NCBI GenBank assembly: GCA_028336925.1
Contig: JAOKVV010000002.1
Coordinates: 1-64,000 of the forward strand
Reading direction: 5' to 3'
Source of the DNA: Vicingaceae bacterium
Lineage (GTDB): Bacteria > Bacteroidota > Bacteroidia > Flavobacteriales_E > Vicingaceae
DNA length: 64,000 nucleotides
A program made the translations under genes and the position numbers. Every line of letters begins with the position of its first letter. Positions within the stretch are counted from its first letter, which is position 1. The notes under the pieces were generated by a model. The model had not been told where the DNA came from and did not search any database. It saw only the letters and a list, made by a program, of their open reading frames with translations. This document shows, piece by piece, positions 27,635 through 38,180 of this stretch.

Positions 27635-28132
27635 TTAGTCATTTTTTTCAGTTGATTCCTCGTTAGTTGAAGCTGCAGCTGTTTCATTAACTGTATCTAC
27701 AGCTTTTTTAGCAGTACCTCTTCTACTTCTTTTTGGTTTAGCAGACTTTTTCTCATCACTAGAATTGTAAATATCATTAAAATCTACTAATTCAATCATA
27801 CACATCTCTGCATTATCACCAAGTCTGTTTCCAGTTTTAATAATACGAGTATAACCACCAGGACGATCAGCTATTTTCGGAGCAACTTCTCTGAATAATT
27901 CAGATACAGACTCTTTATTCTTTAAATAACTAAAAACCGTTCTTCTCATGTGAGTTGTATCATCCTTAGATTTTGTAATCAAGGGCTCTACAAATCCTCT
28001 AAGCGCTTTAGCTTTAGCAACAGTAGTATTAATTCTCTTGTGTTCGATAAGAGAACAAGCCATATTAGATAGCATTGATTTTCTATGACCACTTTTTCTA
28101 CTTAAGTGGTTTACTTTTTTACCGTGTCTCAT
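27635..28132 (-). CDS. rplQ: 50S ribosomal protein L17
   Basis: A 165-residue protein starting [20 protein letters not shown], the L17 signature; residues 1-~115 are the core. The last ~45 residues are a low-complexity Lys/Ser/Ala/Thr/Glu tail, an extension common in Bacteroidota but absent from the E. coli protein (127 residues). L17 binds 23S rRNA near the exit tunnel. Last gene of the operon, 4 bp after rpoA. Confidence 0.97.
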   Translation of the reverse strand: MRHGKKVNHLSRKSGHRKSMLSNMACSLIEHKRINTTVAKAKALRGFVEPLITKSKDDTTHMRRTVFSYLKNKESVSELFREVAPKIADRPGGYTRIIKTGNRLGDNAEMCMIELVDFNDIYNSSDEKKSAKPKRSRRGTAKKAVDTVNETAAASTNEESTEKND

Positions 28133-28136
28133 TTTC

Positions 28137-29129
28137 TTAGTCCTTATCTAATTTATACTTCGCTACGTTCATACCGAAATGAAGACCTTTTTTCTCGACT
28201 AGTTCGTCTAATTCGGTTAATGATTTCTTTCCAAAATTTCTAAACTTGAGTAGATCACTTTTATTAAACTGAACAAGTTCTCCTAAAGTTTCTACGTCAG
28301 CAGCTTTTAAACAATTAAGAGCTCTAACAGAAAGATCCATATCAACTAATTTGTTTTTCAACAATTGTCTCATGTGTAATGAATCTTCATCAAATTCCTC
28401 AACTGCAGATTTTTCTTCACTATCAATAGTTATTTTTTCATCAGAAAATAACATAAAATGTTGTATCAAAATCTTTGCAGACTCTTTCAACGCTTCTTTA
28501 GGGTGAATAGAACCATCTGTCTGTATAGTCAAAACCAATTTTTCATAATCAGTCTTTTGTTCTACTCTGTAATTCTCAATGTTATACTTTACATTCTTTA
28601 TGGGAGTGTATATAGAATCAATAGGAATTAATCCAACAACAGACTCAACAGGTGCATTTTCCTCTGAAGGCACATATCCACGACCTTTGTTAATAGTTAT
28701 CTCTAATGTCAACTTAACAGAAGTTTCCATGTTGCAGATAACAAGATCAGGATTTAATACTTGAAAAGCGGAAGTAAATTTACCAATATCACCAGCTGAA
28801 AAAGCAACTTGATTTCCAACAGTAATAACAACTTTCTCTGAATCTGTACCTTCAATTTGTTGTTTGAAACGAACTTGCTTAAGGTTTAGAATGATTGAAG
28901 TAACATCTTCTACTACACCTTCAATAGTTGCGAACTCATGATCAACACCTTGAATTTTTAATGAAGTGATAGCAAAGCCTTCAAGTGAAGAAAGTAATAT
29001 TCTACGTATAGCATTACCTACAGTAATTCCATAACCAGGTTCTAATGGACGAAACTCAAATTGTCCTTCAAAGTCATTTGACTCGATCATTATTACCTTA
29101 TCAGGTTTCTGAAAATCTAATATTGCCAT
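28137..29129 (-). CDS. rpoA: RNA polymerase subunit alpha
   Basis: A 330-residue subunit that nucleates RNA polymerase assembly. The ATG at 29129 ([14 protein letters not shown]) is preferred over an earlier in-frame start at 29177, which would overlap rpsD and add 16 unconserved residues. The N-terminal dimerisation domain has [20 protein letters not shown]; the C-terminal domain, which contacts UP elements and activators, has [20 protein letters not shown] and [21 protein letters not shown] linker of acidic residues joins them. Sits between rpsD and rplQ as usual. Confidence 0.97.
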   Translation of the reverse strand: MAILDFQKPDKVIMIESNDFEGQFEFRPLEPGYGITVGNAIRRILLSSLEGFAITSLKIQGVDHEFATIEGVVEDVTSIILNLKQVRFKQQIEGTDSEKVVITVGNQVAFSAGDIGKFTSAFQVLNPDLVICNMETSVKLTLEITINKGRGYVPSEENAPVESVVGLIPIDSIYTPIKNVKYNIENYRVEQKTDYEKLVLTIQTDGSIHPKEALKESAKILIQHFMLFSDEKITIDSEEKSAVEEFDEDSLHMRQLLKNKLVDMDLSVRALNCLKAADVETLGELVQFNKSDLLKFRNFGKKSLTELDELVEKKGLHFGMNVAKYKLDKD

Positions 29130-29157
29130 GTTAATTTTTTCTAATGAATAAAATAAA

Positions 29158-29763
29158 TTATTTAGAGTAAAGTTCAACGATAAGTTGCTCTTTAATATTT
29201 TCAGGAATCTGAACTCTCTCAGGACTTGTAATAAAAGTACCCCTCATTGAAGCAGTATTCCACTCTAACCAATCATAATTATTGTTTCTATTAGCTAGAG
29301 AAGCTGTAATAGATTCAAGTGATTTAGATTTCTCTCTCACTTCAATAACATCACCATCTTTAACATTGTATGAAGGTACATTTACTACGTCACCATTCAC
29401 AACGATATGTCTATGACCTACTAACTGTCTTGCGCCTCTTCTTGTTGGAGCAATACCTAACCTGTATACAACATTATCCAATCTAGACTCACACAACCTT
29501 AAAAGATTTTCACCAGTAATACCTTTTGTTCTACTTGCTTTCTCAAACAAATTAGAAAACTGGCGCTCTAGAATACCATAAGTATATTTAGCTTTCTGCT
29601 TTTCCATTAACTGGATTGAATATTCTGATTGCTTACCTCTTCTTTTATTTGGACCATGTTGTCCAGGAGGATAATTCTTTTTTTCTAAAGCTTTGTCAGC
29701 GCCAAAAATAGGCTCTCTGAACTTACGTGCGATTTTAGATTTTGGACCTCTATATCTTGCCAT
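29158..29763 (-). CDS. rpsD: 30S ribosomal protein S4
   Basis: A 201-residue primary 16S rRNA-binding protein, starting [18 protein letters not shown]. It has the S4 RNA-binding domain ([38 protein letters not shown]). The N-terminal zinc-binding Cys motif found in some bacteria is absent. In E. coli S4 represses the alpha operon; no matching leader was looked for beyond the 42-bp gap to rpsK. Confidence 0.97.
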   Translation of the reverse strand: MARYRGPKSKIARKFREPIFGADKALEKKNYPPGQHGPNKRRGKQSEYSIQLMEKQKAKYTYGILERQFSNLFEKASRTKGITGENLLRLCESRLDNVVYRLGIAPTRRGARQLVGHRHIVVNGDVVNVPSYNVKDGDVIEVREKSKSLESITASLANRNNNYDWLEWNTASMRGTFITSPERVQIPENIKEQLIVELYSK

Positions 29764-29805
29764 TTCTAATAATTATTTTTTTTAATAAACTATCTAAAGT
29801 GTAAA

Positions 29806-30192
29806 TTAAACACGTCTGCGTTTAGGCGGACGACAACCATTATGTGGAACAGGAGTAACATCAATAATTTCTGTAACTTCAATACCTGCATTATGGATTG
29901 TTCTTATAGCAGATTCTCTACCTGCTCCAGGACCCTTAACGTATACTTTAACCTTTCTTAAACCTGACTCATGTGCAACTTTAGCACAATCTTGAGCAGC
30001 CATTTGAGCCGCGTAAGGCGTATTCTTCTTAGAGCCTTTAAAACCCATCTTTCCAGATGAAGCCCAAGAAATTACTTGCCCTGTAGAATTAGTAAGAGAA
30101 ATAATTATATTATTAAATGTAGCATGTATGTGCGCTTGACCTACAGCTTCAACTTTTACAATTCTTTTTTTCTTCGCAGTTGATTTTGCCAT
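29806..30192 (-). CDS. rpsK: 30S ribosomal protein S11
   Basis: A 128-residue platform protein of the small subunit. Signature stretches [29 protein letters not shown] and the C-terminal [17 protein letters not shown] are all present; the [11 protein letters not shown] end is nearly invariant in bacteria. 14 bp after rpsM. Confidence 0.97.
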   Translation of the reverse strand: MAKSTAKKKRIVKVEAVGQAHIHATFNNIIISLTNSTGQVISWASSGKMGFKGSKKNTPYAAQMAAQDCAKVAHESGLRKVKVYVKGPGAGRESAIRTIHNAGIEVTEIIDVTPVPHNGCRPPKRRRV

Positions 30193-30206
30193 CTTATACT
30201 TATTTA

Positions 30207-30584
30207 CTATTTAGTAGCTTTCTTTTTGTTTGCAACAGTCTTTTTCTTACCTTTTCGAGTACGAGCATTGTTCTTCGTTTTTTGACCTCTCAATGGTAAA
30301 CCAACTCTGTGCCTAACACCACGATAACAACCGATATCCATTAAACGCTTAATGTTTAATTGAGTTTCTGATCTAAGGGCACCTTCAACTTTTAACGAAT
30401 CGCCAATCACTTTTCTAATTGCAGAAAGTTCATCATCATTCCAATCTTGAACTTTTGTATTAAAATCAACTTTAGCTTCTGTTAATATATTTTGGGCAGT
30501 TTTTCTACCAATCCCATAAATGTAAGTTAAACCGATTTCACCTCTTTTGTTCTTCGGTAAATCTATACCTGCTATCCTAGCCAT
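30207..30584 (-). CDS. rpsM: 30S ribosomal protein S13
   Basis: A 125-residue head protein contacting the P-site tRNA and L5. [20 protein letters not shown] and [20 protein letters not shown] are characteristic. The basic C-terminal tail ([18 protein letters not shown]) reaches the tRNA in known structures. Follows rpmJ by 25 bp. Confidence 0.97.
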   Translation of the reverse strand: MARIAGIDLPKNKRGEIGLTYIYGIGRKTAQNILTEAKVDFNTKVQDWNDDELSAIRKVIGDSLKVEGALRSETQLNIKRLMDIGCYRGVRHRVGLPLRGQKTKNNARTRKGKKKTVANKKKATK

Positions 30585-30609
30585 ATATGCTTAATTTATT
30601 TCTTAATTA

Positions 30610-30726
30610 TTATCCTTGTCTTTGTTTGAATTTAGGGTTCTTTTTGTTGATAACGTAAAGTTTTCCCTTTCTTCTTACAATTTTGCATTCCGCACTTCTT
30701 TTCTTAATTGATGCTCTTACTTTCAT
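30610..30726 (-). CDS. rpmJ: 50S ribosomal protein L36 (zinc-free form)
   Basis: A 38-residue gene found by translating the minus strand between infA and rpsM: it starts [17 protein letters not shown] and ends [12 protein letters not shown]. The zinc-ligand positions of E. coli-type L36 (C11, C14, C27, H33) read Ser, Cys, Asn, Phe, so it cannot bind zinc in the usual way; Cys14 remains as a relic. This is normal for Bacteroidota. Position after infA is the standard order. Confidence 0.95.
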   Translation of the reverse strand: MKVRASIKKRSAECKIVRRKGKLYVINKKNPKFKQRQG

Positions 30727-30770
30727 GTTTTCCTAATTTTCAGGGGCGCAAAGTTATGATTTTTATTTTA

Positions 30771-30989
30771 TTATTTATACCTATAGCTAATTCTTCCTTT
30801 AGATAAATCATAAGGTGACATTTCAACCTTAACTTTATCGCCAGGAAGCAACTTTATATAGTGCATTCTCATCTTACCAGAAATATGTGCAATTATCTCA
30901 TGCCCATTCTCTAACTCAACACGAAACATTGCATTTGACAATGCTTCTACAATTACACCATCTTGTTCTATCGACTTTTGCTTAGCCAT
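30771..30989 (-). CDS. infA: Translation initiation factor IF-1
   Basis: A 72-residue OB-fold protein that occupies the A site during initiation. [20 protein letters not shown] and the central [20 protein letters not shown] are typical, with the end [13 protein letters not shown]. It lies 12 bp after map and 44 bp before rpmJ. Confidence 0.97.
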   Translation of the reverse strand: MAKQKSIEQDGVIVEALSNAMFRVELENGHEIIAHISGKMRMHYIKLLPGDKVKVEMSPYDLSKGRISYRYK

Positions 30990-31001
30990 AAATATTGTCT
31001 T

Positions 31002-31778
31002 CTATTTTTTATTTAATGCTTCTTCAATAATACTATGATCAGATAATACTTCTGCTTTTCCTTTTCTCACGACTACATCATGTTCAAAATGTGCAGAAGG
31101 CATACCGTCTGCAGTAGCAATTGTCCAACCATCATCAAGCTGCTTCACAGATCTTGACTTTAAATTAATCATAGGCTCAATAGCAATTACTAAACCTTCT
31201 TTCAATAACACTCCTCCACCTCTCTTCCCATAATTGGGAACCTCAGGGGCCTCATGAAGTTTTTTACCCAACCCATGACCTACCAATTCACGAACTACAC
31301 TGTAGCCATGATTTTCAGCATGGTGCTGAATGGCGAAACCAATATCACCAACCCTATTACCCGCTATTGCGGCTTGAATACCAAGGTTTAAACACTCCTT
31401 AGTAACAGTTAATAGATTTTTAGTTTCCTCGCTAACATTGCCTACCTGAAAAGTGTAAGCCACATCACCGTAAAATTCATTCATTAAAACACCACAATCG
31501 ATAGAAACAATATCACCATCTTTCAGCGGAATCTTATTGGGTAATCCATGCACTACTTCAGAATTAACTGAAGTCAATAAAGTACTAGGACAACCATATA
31601 ATCCCTTAAAACCAGGAAGAGCTTTATTATCTCTAATGAACTCCTCTGCAATTTTATCAAGCTCAAAGGTTACTACACCAGGTTTTACTAATGTACCAAT
31701 CAGAGCTAATGTTTTACATACTAATAAAGAACTTTCTCTCAGAAAATCAATCTGATCTTCCGTTTTCAAATAAATCAT
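31002..31778 (-). CDS. map: Methionine aminopeptidase, type I
   Basis: A 258-residue metalloenzyme removing the initiator Met from nascent proteins. Metal and substrate residues are in VVHGLPNKIPLKDGDIVSID, the DVAYTFQVG Asp, ELVGHGLGKKLHE and AIEPMINL, followed by a late Glu in the SAHFEHDVVV segment. No N-terminal zinc finger, so it is the short type Ia form. Between secY (1 bp away) and infA as in most Bacteroidota. Confidence 0.96.
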   Translation of the reverse strand: MIYLKTEDQIDFLRESSLLVCKTLALIGTLVKPGVVTFELDKIAEEFIRDNKALPGFKGLYGCPSTLLTSVNSEVVHGLPNKIPLKDGDIVSIDCGVLMNEFYGDVAYTFQVGNVSEETKNLLTVTKECLNLGIQAAIAGNRVGDIGFAIQHHAENHGYSVVRELVGHGLGKKLHEAPEVPNYGKRGGGVLLKEGLVIAIEPMINLKSRSVKQLDDGWTIATADGMPSAHFEHDVVVRKGKAEVLSDHSIIEEALNKK

Positions 31779-31779
31779 G

Positions 31780-33120
31780 TTAACCTGCCATATTTATGCT
31801 AGAGCGTCCTTTAATACGACCTGATTTCATCAAACCATCGTAATGGCGCATTAACAAATGACTTTCAATTTGCTGCAAGGTATCTAAGATAACCCCAACC
31901 ATAATTAATAGTGAAGTACCACCAAAAAATTGAGCAAATTGGCCATTAACTCCAAATATTCCTGCAAATGCGGGTAATATAGCCACAAGAGCCAAAAATA
32001 TAGACCCAGGCAATGTTATTCTAGACAAAACATTATCTAAGAACTCAGCAGTTTTTTTACCAGGCTTTACCCCAGGAATAAAACCACCATTCTTTTTCAT
32101 TTCATCTGCCATTTGATTAGGATTTACTGTTACCGCAGTATAAAAATAAGTAAAAGCAATAATCATAAGAGCAAAGATAAAGTTATACCAGAACCCTGTA
32201 TAATCACTTAATGCAGCAGCTACACCTGATAAACTATCAGAATCAGAGAATCCTACTAAAGTGATTGGAATAAACATTATCGCTTGAGCAAATATAATTG
32301 GCATAACACCAGCTGCATTCACTTTAAGAGGAAGATACTGACGAACACCGCCATATTGCTTATTACCAACGATTCTCTTAGCATACTGAACAGGCACTCT
32401 TCTTGTACCTTGAACTAGTAATATTGTACCAACAATAATAACCAAGAGAAGAACAATTTCTACTAACAAAATAACCAAACCACCATCTTTCAATCTAGAA
32501 GCAAATTCAGCAACAAAAGCAAATGGAAGATTAGCAATAATACCAATCATGATGATTAATGATATCCCGTTACCGATACCTTTTTCCGTAATTCTCTCAC
32601 CTAACCACATAACAAACATGGTGCCTGTAATTAATATAACTACTGTTGTGAACCACCAAAAGAAAGTATCCGGACGCACCATAGCACCGCCACCTGTAAA
32701 CTCAGGAACCTGAGAAGCGATGTAACCAGGAGCCTGGAATCCAACTATGGCAATAGTTAGGAAGCGAGTAATTTGATTAATCGTTCTTCTTCCACTTTCA
32801 CCTTCCTTTTGAAGCTTTTGGAAATAAGGTATAGCAATACCTAGTAACTGAACCACAATTGATGCACTAATATAAGGCATAATACCTAATGCAAATATAG
32901 AGGCCCTAGAAAATGCACCACCTGCAAATAAATCAAGCAAGCCAGCAATTCCACCACCGGAACCGCTATTAGCAATTTGAAGAGCTTCAGAATCTACACC
33001 GGGTAAAACAATATATGAACCCAATCTATATATCAATAAAAAACCAAGGGTATTAAGAATACGTACCCTTAGGTCTTCAATTTTAAAAATGTTTTGTATT
33101 GTTTCTAGGAATCGCTTCAT
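31780..33120 (-). CDS. secY: Preprotein translocase subunit SecY
   Basis: A 446-residue, ten-helix inner-membrane channel of the Sec translocon. It starts MKRFLETIQNIFKIEDLRVR and has the plug/first loop GSGGGIAGLLDLFAGGAFSR (helix 2a region), ALGIMPYISASIVVQLL, and cytoplasmic loop Arg residues in GTRRVPVQYAKR needed for SecA/ribosome contact. secE and secG are not in the window. 7 bp after rplO. Confidence 0.97.
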   Translation of the reverse strand: MKRFLETIQNIFKIEDLRVRILNTLGFLLIYRLGSYIVLPGVDSEALQIANSGSGGGIAGLLDLFAGGAFSRASIFALGIMPYISASIVVQLLGIAIPYFQKLQKEGESGRRTINQITRFLTIAIVGFQAPGYIASQVPEFTGGGAMVRPDTFFWWFTTVVILITGTMFVMWLGERITEKGIGNGISLIIMIGIIANLPFAFVAEFASRLKDGGLVILLVEIVLLLVIIVGTILLVQGTRRVPVQYAKRIVGNKQYGGVRQYLPLKVNAAGVMPIIFAQAIMFIPITLVGFSDSDSLSGVAAALSDYTGFWYNFIFALMIIAFTYFYTAVTVNPNQMADEMKKNGGFIPGVKPGKKTAEFLDNVLSRITLPGSIFLALVAILPAFAGIFGVNGQFAQFFGGTSLLIMVGVILDTLQQIESHLLMRHYDGLMKSGRIKGRSSINMAG

Positions 33121-33127
33121 TGTTGAA

Positions 33128-33577
33128 TTAAATTAATTCTGCCTTACCACCTTTATTTTCAATCGCTTCCTTAGCCGTTTTAGAAAATGCATGAGCATGA
33201 ACTTCTACAGAAGCCTCTAATACACCACGTCCAAGAATCTTAACTAAACTATTTTTAGAAGCAAAACCACTTTCGATTAATGTATCGAAATCAATTTTAG
33301 TTAATTTTTTATTATCAGCAATAGTTTGAATAGTATCAAGATTGATACCCAGATATTCCTTTCTATTGATATTTGTAAATCCAAATTTAGGAACACGCCT
33401 CTGAAGTGGCATTTGACCACCTTCAAATCCAACCTTTTTTGAATAACCCGATCTAGATTTCGCACCTTTATGACCTCTAGCAGCAGTACGACCTTTTCCT
33501 GATCCAATACCTCTACCTATTCTAACTTTCGCACTTTTATTTGAACCTTCTGCAGGTGTAAGATTACTTAAATCCAT
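33128..33577 (-). CDS. rplO: 50S ribosomal protein L15
   Basis: A 149-residue protein. The ATG at 33577 (MDLSNLTPAEGSNKSAKVRI) lies 10 bp after the rpmD stop; an earlier in-frame TTG at 33601 would overlap rpmD and is not conserved. Conserved core: GRGIGSGKGRTAARGHKGAK and GFEGGQMPLQRRVPKFGF. Confidence 0.95.
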   Translation of the reverse strand: MDLSNLTPAEGSNKSAKVRIGRGIGSGKGRTAARGHKGAKSRSGYSKKVGFEGGQMPLQRRVPKFGFTNINRKEYLGINLDTIQTIADNKKLTKIDFDTLIESGFASKNSLVKILGRGVLEASVEVHAHAFSKTAKEAIENKGGKAELI

Positions 33578-33587
33578 TATATCAATT

Positions 33588-33767
33588 TTAAATCTCTTCA
33601 ACAGAGACTAGGTGTTTTACTTTATTAACCATACCTAAAACTTGAGGAGTACCTTCAACTTCTACTGTTTGATTATTTTTTCTTAATCCAAGAGCAACAA
33701 GAGTTCTCTTTTGTCTCTCAGGTCTTCCGATATTACTTCTAACCTGTGTGATTTTAATCATTCCCAT
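33588..33767 (-). CDS. rpmD: 50S ribosomal protein L30
   Basis: A 59-residue protein from the ATG at 33767 ([20 protein letters not shown]). The second Met (33761) is also possible; a TTG at 33776 is the farthest open start. The conserved end is [15 protein letters not shown]. Lies between rpsE and rplO as in E. coli. Confidence 0.93.
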   Translation of the reverse strand: MGMIKITQVRSNIGRPERQKRTLVALGLRKNNQTVEVEGTPQVLGMVNKVKHLVSVEEI

Positions 33768-33778
33768 CTCTATCAATA

Positions 33779-34297
33779 TTATCCGTTAAAAACAGTATTT
33801 AAATCAACACCTCTATGCTTTGCAACTGTATAAGCATCTCTCATTAAGGCTAACGCTTCAATAGTTGCCTTTACTACGTTGTGAGGGTTAGATGAACCTT
33901 TAGACTTAGCAAGTACATCTGTAATACCAACACTCTCTAGAACTGCGCGCATTGCACCACCAGCAATAACTCCGGTACCATGTGCAGCAGGCTTTAAGAA
34001 AATATAAGCTCCACTATATTTACCATATTGCTCGTGAGGAACAGATCCATTTACGATAGGCACTTTAATTAAGTTTTTCTTAGCGTCATCAATACCTTTA
34101 GCAATCGCCTCAGTTACTTCATTTGCCTTACCTAATCCGTGACCAACTACTCCGTTCTCATCTCCTACCACAACAATAGCAGAAAAACTAAAGTGACGTC
34201 CACCTTTTGTTACCTTAGTAACACGCTGAATACCAACAAGCTTATCTTTTAATTCGATCTCGCTTGATTTAACTCTTTTTATATTTGAATTTGCCAT
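33779..34297 (-). CDS. rpsE: 30S ribosomal protein S5
   Basis: A 172-residue protein of the mRNA entry channel, important for accuracy. The double-stranded-RNA-binding N-terminal domain contains [20 protein letters not shown] and the loop region tied to spectinomycin action; the C-terminal domain has [19 protein letters not shown] and [16 protein letters not shown]. Confidence 0.97.
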   Translation of the reverse strand: MANSNIKRVKSSEIELKDKLVGIQRVTKVTKGGRHFSFSAIVVVGDENGVVGHGLGKANEVTEAIAKGIDDAKKNLIKVPIVNGSVPHEQYGKYSGAYIFLKPAAHGTGVIAGGAMRAVLESVGITDVLAKSKGSSNPHNVVKATIEALALMRDAYTVAKHRGVDLNTVFNG

Positions 34298-34316
34298 AAT
34301 CTAGTCTTTATTGCTA

Positions 34317-34673
34317 TTAAAAGTTTAAGCCAGCTCCTCTTGCTCCTTCTGCTAACGATTTAATTCTACCGTGGTATAAGTAACCATTTCTATCGAAACT
34401 TACAGTATCAATACCAGCATTCTTTGCTCTCTCAGCAGCCGTTTTACCAACTACAGCAGCTTTTTCTACCTTAGAACCCTTTACTTTAGCAATATCAGCT
34501 TCTGCTGAAGAAACAGCTAACAAAGTTGCACCTGTAGCATCATCGATAAACTGAACATAAATCTCTTTGTTGCTTCTAAAAACTGACATCCTAGGTCTAT
34601 CAGCAGATCCTTTAACGATCTTTCTTACCCGTTTCTTAATACGGATTCTTCTATCCATTTTTGTTAAAGCCAT
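34317..34673 (-). CDS. rplR: 50S ribosomal protein L18
   Basis: A 118-residue 5S rRNA-binding protein. [20 protein letters not shown] is the basic N-terminus; [20 protein letters not shown] and the end [20 protein letters not shown] are typical. 19 bp before rpsE. Confidence 0.97.
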   Translation of the reverse strand: MALTKMDRRIRIKKRVRKIVKGSADRPRMSVFRSNKEIYVQFIDDATGATLLAVSSAEADIAKVKGSKVEKAAVVGKTAAERAKNAGIDTVSFDRNGYLYHGRIKSLAEGARGAGLNF

Positions 34674-34681
34674 ATCTAATA

Positions 34682-35236
34682 TTATTTAGAAGCCGATTTA
34701 CCAGCTTTTCTTCTTAATTGTTCACCTTTAAACTTAATACCTTTTCCTTTGTACGGCTCAGGCTTTCTTAACGATCTGATCTTAGCAGCTACCTGACCAA
34801 TTAATTGTTTGTCGTAAGACTCTAAAACAACTAAAGGATTCTTTCCTCTTTCACTTGCTGTAGTAACAGTAACTTCCTCAGGAATTTCAAATACAATGTT
34901 ATGAGAAAATCCTAAAGATAGCTCAAGACGTTGACCTGTGTTGGCTGCTCTATAACCAACACCAACTAATTCTTGCTCTGTTTTAAATCCTTCAGAAACA
35001 CCAATGATCATATTATTGATCAATGATCTATATAAACCGTGCATTGCTTTATGAGGCTTCTGTTCTGTTTGCCTTTTTAACTCTACTTGTCCATCAACTA
35101 TTTCCAAAGTAATAGCTGAATCCATTTGCTGAGTTAAGGTTCCTTTTGGTCCTTTTACGGTAACTAAGTTTTTTTCTGAAACTGTTACTTCAACACCTTT
35201 AGCAATCTTAACTGGAGCTTTTCCTATTCGTGACAT
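34682..35236 (-). CDS. rplF: 50S ribosomal protein L6
   Basis: A 184-residue protein made of two similar alpha/beta domains. [17 protein letters not shown] and [12 protein letters not shown] open the first; the end of the second carries [20 protein letters not shown], the signature near the GTPase centre. Follows rpsH. Confidence 0.97.
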   Translation of the reverse strand: MSRIGKAPVKIAKGVEVTVSEKNLVTVKGPKGTLTQQMDSAITLEIVDGQVELKRQTEQKPHKAMHGLYRSLINNMIIGVSEGFKTEQELVGVGYRAANTGQRLELSLGFSHNIVFEIPEEVTVTTASERGKNPLVVLESYDKQLIGQVAAKIRSLRKPEPYKGKGIKFKGEQLRRKAGKSASK

Positions 35237-35255
35237 AACTTTCTAATTTCTATTC

Positions 35256-35654
35256 TTAGTATACGTAACATAAAACTTCACCACCCACTTTCAGAGTTTT
35301 TGCTTCTTTATCAGTAATAACACCTTTAGATGTAGATAAAATAGCAATACCTAATCCATTAATTACACGTGGTAGGTTATCTGTTTGAGCATATTTACGA
35401 AGTCCAGGTTTACTAACTCTAGTTAAACTTCTGATAGCTGATTCCTTTGAAACAGGGTGATACTTCAAAGCAATTTTAATATTACCTTGTGTATTAACAC
35501 CGTCTTCAAATTTATAATTCAAAATATATCCTTTTGAATGAAGAATCTTTGTAATTTCTTTCTTAAGGTTAGAAGCAGGAACATCTACAACTCTATGCTT
35601 AGCAGCTACTGCATTTCTTACTCTTGTTAAATAATCTGATATTGGATCTGTCAT
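35256..35654 (-). CDS. rpsH: 30S ribosomal protein S8
   Basis: A 132-residue central-domain protein. [15 protein letters not shown] at the start and the C-terminal [20 protein letters not shown] and GGEVLCYVY are the S8 signatures. In E. coli S8 represses the spc operon; whether this holds here is unknown. Confidence 0.97.
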   Translation of the reverse strand: MTDPISDYLTRVRNAVAAKHRVVDVPASNLKKEITKILHSKGYILNYKFEDGVNTQGNIKIALKYHPVSKESAIRSLTRVSKPGLRKYAQTDNLPRVINGLGIAILSTSKGVITDKEAKTLKVGGEVLCYVY

Positions 35655-35681
35655 CTTTATATCTCTTAATCTGTTACTTTA

Positions 35682-35951
35682 TTACCAACTAGCTTTTGTT
35701 ACACCAGGTATTAAACCATATGAAGCCATTTCTCTGAACTTAACCCTAGAAACACCAAACTGACGCATATACCCTTTAGGACGACCAGTAAGTTTACAAC
35801 GGTTGTGTAATCTAACAGCTGATGAGTTTTTAGGTAACTTCTGTAAACCTTCCCAATCTCCAGCTTCTTTTAAAGCAGCTCTTTTATCAGCATACTTTTC
35901 AACCATTCTTTGTCTTTTACGCTCTCTGGCTTTCATTGATTCTTTTGCCAT
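35682..35951 (-). CDS. rpsN: 30S ribosomal protein S14 (long, zinc-free form)
   Basis: An 89-residue protein starting [20 protein letters not shown]. It is the long form without the CxxC...CxxC zinc ribbon; only one Cys is seen, in [20 protein letters not shown]. The C-terminus [11 protein letters not shown] is standard. Located between rplE and rpsH. Confidence 0.97.
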   Translation of the reverse strand: MAKESMKARERKRQRMVEKYADKRAALKEAGDWEGLQKLPKNSSAVRLHNRCKLTGRPKGYMRQFGVSRVKFREMASYGLIPGVTKASW

Positions 35952-35953
35952 AA

Positions 35954-36517
35954 CTATGCTTCTTTATTAGTTTTCATAAACGGTAATCCAAATTCTTTCA
36001 ATAAGGCTTTTGCCTCATCATTGGTATCTGCAGTGGTAACAAATGTAATATCCATACCACCAATATTGTTAATCTTATCAATATCGATCTCAGGAAAGAT
36101 AATTTGTTCTTTGATACCTAAAGTATAATTACCTTTTCCATCAAAGCCTTTATTATTAATCCCCTTGAAATCTCTCGTACGTGGCAAAGAAACAGAAATA
36201 AGACGATCTAAAAATTCGTACATTTTATCTCCTCTTAAAGTAACTTTAACTCCAACAGGCATACCTTTTCTTAACTTAAAGTTAGAAATATCCTTTTTAG
36301 AAAAAGTTGCAATCGCTTTTTGACCAGTAATAGTAGTCATTTCTGATACTGCCGAATCTATAAGTTTCTTATCAGAAACAGCTTTACCTACACCTTGGTT
36401 AAGGCAGATTTTGGTAAGCTTAGGAATTTGCATTACACTTTTGTAATCAAATTGCTTCATTAAAGAGTCTTTAATAGTCTCTTTGTATTCTTCTTTTAGT
36501 CTAGGTGAATAGTTCAT
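35954..36517 (-). CDS. rplE: 50S ribosomal protein L5
   Basis: A 187-residue 5S rRNA-binding protein that bridges to S13. It starts [57 protein letters not shown] and the end LLKEFGLPF are typical. The ATG overlaps the rplX stop codon (TAATG), giving translational coupling. Confidence 0.97.
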   Translation of the reverse strand: MNYSPRLKEEYKETIKDSLMKQFDYKSVMQIPKLTKICLNQGVGKAVSDKKLIDSAVSEMTTITGQKAIATFSKKDISNFKLRKGMPVGVKVTLRGDKMYEFLDRLISVSLPRTRDFKGINNKGFDGKGNYTLGIKEQIIFPEIDIDKINNIGGMDITFVTTADTNDEAKALLKEFGLPFMKTNKEA

Positions 36518-36837
36518 TACTTAATTACCTCCCCTGATTTTTTATTAAACCTAACAGTTTTATTATCTTCTTCTTTTCTACCTATACGACCTGCAACACC
36601 TGAAGTATCAACAACCATAAGATTAGAAATATGAATAGGAGCATCCATTTGTACAATACCACCCTGTGGATTTGCAGCATTTGGTTTAGTATGCTTACTC
36701 ATCTTTTTTATATCGTCGCCTTCTACAAGCGCTCTATTGCTATCGGGATAAACTTTAATAATAGTACCAATTTTGCCTTTTGATTCACCAGCAAGTACTT
36801 TTACTTTATCGCCTTTCTTTATATGTAACTTAGACAT
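36517..36837 (-). CDS. rplX: 50S ribosomal protein L24
   Basis: A 106-residue assembly-initiator protein. The ATG at 36837 ([20 protein letters not shown]) is the family start; an in-frame TTG at 36855 is upstream. The KOW motif is [21 protein letters not shown]-terminal part: [19 protein letters not shown]. Confidence 0.96.
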   Translation of the reverse strand: MSKLHIKKGDKVKVLAGESKGKIGTIIKVYPDSNRALVEGDDIKKMSKHTKPNAANPQGGIVQMDAPIHISNLMVVDTSGVAGRIGRKEEDNKTVRFNKKSGEVIK

Positions 36838-36860
36838 AATCTTCTTCGATTTCAATTAAT

Positions 36861-37229
36861 TTATAATACCTCAGGTGCAAGAGAAACAATCTTCATAAAT
36901 TGCTTATCTCTTAGTTCTCTAGCTACAGGTCCAAAAATACGAGTACCTCTCATTTCGCCAGTAGCGCCTAAAAGTACAACTGCATTATTATCAAATCTGA
37001 TGTAAGATCCATCAGGACGTCTGATTTCTTTTCTTGTTCTAACAACAACCGCTTTAGATACTGTACCTTTTTTGATGTTACCTGAAGGAATTGCACTTTT
37101 AACAGAAACAACAATTTTGTCTCCAATTCTTGCGTAACGCTTTCCTGTACCACCTAAAACACGGATACATAATACCTCTTTGGCACCGCTGTTATCAGCA
37201 ACTGTTAATCTTGATTCTTGCTGTATCAT
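36861..37229 (-). CDS. rplN: 50S ribosomal protein L14
   Basis: A 122-residue protein at the subunit interface. It opens [20 protein letters not shown] and contains the L14 signature around [20 protein letters not shown] and [20 protein letters not shown]. Confidence 0.97.
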   Translation of the reverse strand: MIQQESRLTVADNSGAKEVLCIRVLGGTGKRYARIGDKIVVSVKSAIPSGNIKKGTVSKAVVVRTRKEIRRPDGSYIRFDNNAVVLLGATGEMRGTRIFGPVARELRDKQFMKIVSLAPEVL

Positions 37230-37230
37230 C

Positions 37231-37488
37231 TTACTTAACTTTCTCTATGATTTCTACTAATCTCCAGTTCTTGCTCTTACTTAAAGGACGAGTCTCCATA
37301 ATCTTTACAGTATCACCAATGCTACACTCGTTCTTCTCATCATGAGCCATGAACTTGGAAGTCTTCTTGATAAACTTACCGTAAATAGGGTGCTTAACTT
37401 TACTTTCAACTGCAATAGTGATAGATTTTTCCATCTTATTGCTAAGAACAACACCAATTCTTTCTTTTCTTAAATTTCTCTTTTCCAT
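37231..37488 (-). CDS. rpsQ: 30S ribosomal protein S17
   Basis: An 85-residue OB-fold protein. [20 protein letters not shown] and [20 protein letters not shown], then [17 protein letters not shown], match the family. One base separates its stop from rplN. Confidence 0.97.
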   Translation of the reverse strand: MEKRNLRKERIGVVLSNKMEKSITIAVESKVKHPIYGKFIKKTSKFMAHDEKNECSIGDTVKIMETRPLSKSKNWRLVEIIEKVK

Positions 37489-37501
37489 CGAAGTAATTTT
37501 C

Positions 37502-37702
37502 TTATTTAGCTTCTTGAAGCTCTCTTTTACGAATTTCAGTATTCAATCTTGCGATTGTTTTTCTAGCTACTGTAATTTGCTTTGGGTTTTCCAAAGGAGA
37601 TACCGCATGACTCATTTTTAACTTACTAATAAGCTCTGAGCTTTCAGCTAGTTGCTCACGTAGATCATCTGTAGAAAGATTCTTTATATCAACTTGTTTC
37701 AT
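37502..37702 (-). CDS. rpmC: 50S ribosomal protein L29
   Basis: A 66-residue two-helix protein near the exit tunnel, a docking site for SRP and trigger factor. [20 protein letters not shown] and [20 protein letters not shown] are characteristic. Between rplP and rpsQ. Confidence 0.96.
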   Translation of the reverse strand: MKQVDIKNLSTDDLREQLAESSELISKLKMSHAVSPLENPKQITVARKTIARLNTEIRKRELQEAK

Positions 37703-37718
37703 TATTCTAACTTTACGA

Positions 37719-38138
37719 TTATGCCTTATAATCTCTTCTTACAACAAATTTAGTTTTAACCGGTAATTTTTGAGCGGCTAATCTCATTGCCTCTTGAGCA
37801 ATTTCTAAAGGAACACCATCAGCTTCAAAAAGAATTCTTCCAGGCTTGATAGTTGCAACCCATAATTCAGGAGCACCCTTACCTTTTCCCATCCTAACTT
37901 CAGCAGGCTTCTTGGTTACGGGCTTATCTGGAAAAATTCGAATCCAAATTTGTCCTTCTCTCTTCATATATCTTGTAACTGCAATACGCGCAGCTTCAAT
38001 TTGTCTAGCAGTAATCCATGCAGATTCCATTGTTTTAATCGCAAAACTTCCAAAAGCAATCTCGGAACCTCTTCCGGCGTTACCTTTCATTCTGCCTTTC
38101 TGCATTTTTCTAAACTTCGTTCTCTTCGGTTGTAACAT
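37719..38138 (-). CDS. rplP: 50S ribosomal protein L16
   Basis: A 139-residue protein near the peptidyl-transferase centre. [20 protein letters not shown] and [20 protein letters not shown] are diagnostic. The conserved Arg stretch [19 protein letters not shown] is intact. Confidence 0.97.
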   Translation of the reverse strand: MLQPKRTKFRKMQKGRMKGNAGRGSEIAFGSFAIKTMESAWITARQIEAARIAVTRYMKREGQIWIRIFPDKPVTKKPAEVRMGKGKGAPELWVATIKPGRILFEADGVPLEIAQEAMRLAAQKLPVKTKFVVRRDYKA

Positions 38139-38180
38139 CTCTTTCTACTTTATTCTATCGTTACTTAAATCTTCGAAATA

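Noticed and set aside
29130-29177. Longer N-terminus for RpoA
   Set aside because: It would overlap rpsD and add residues not seen in the family; [14 protein letters not shown] is the usual start.
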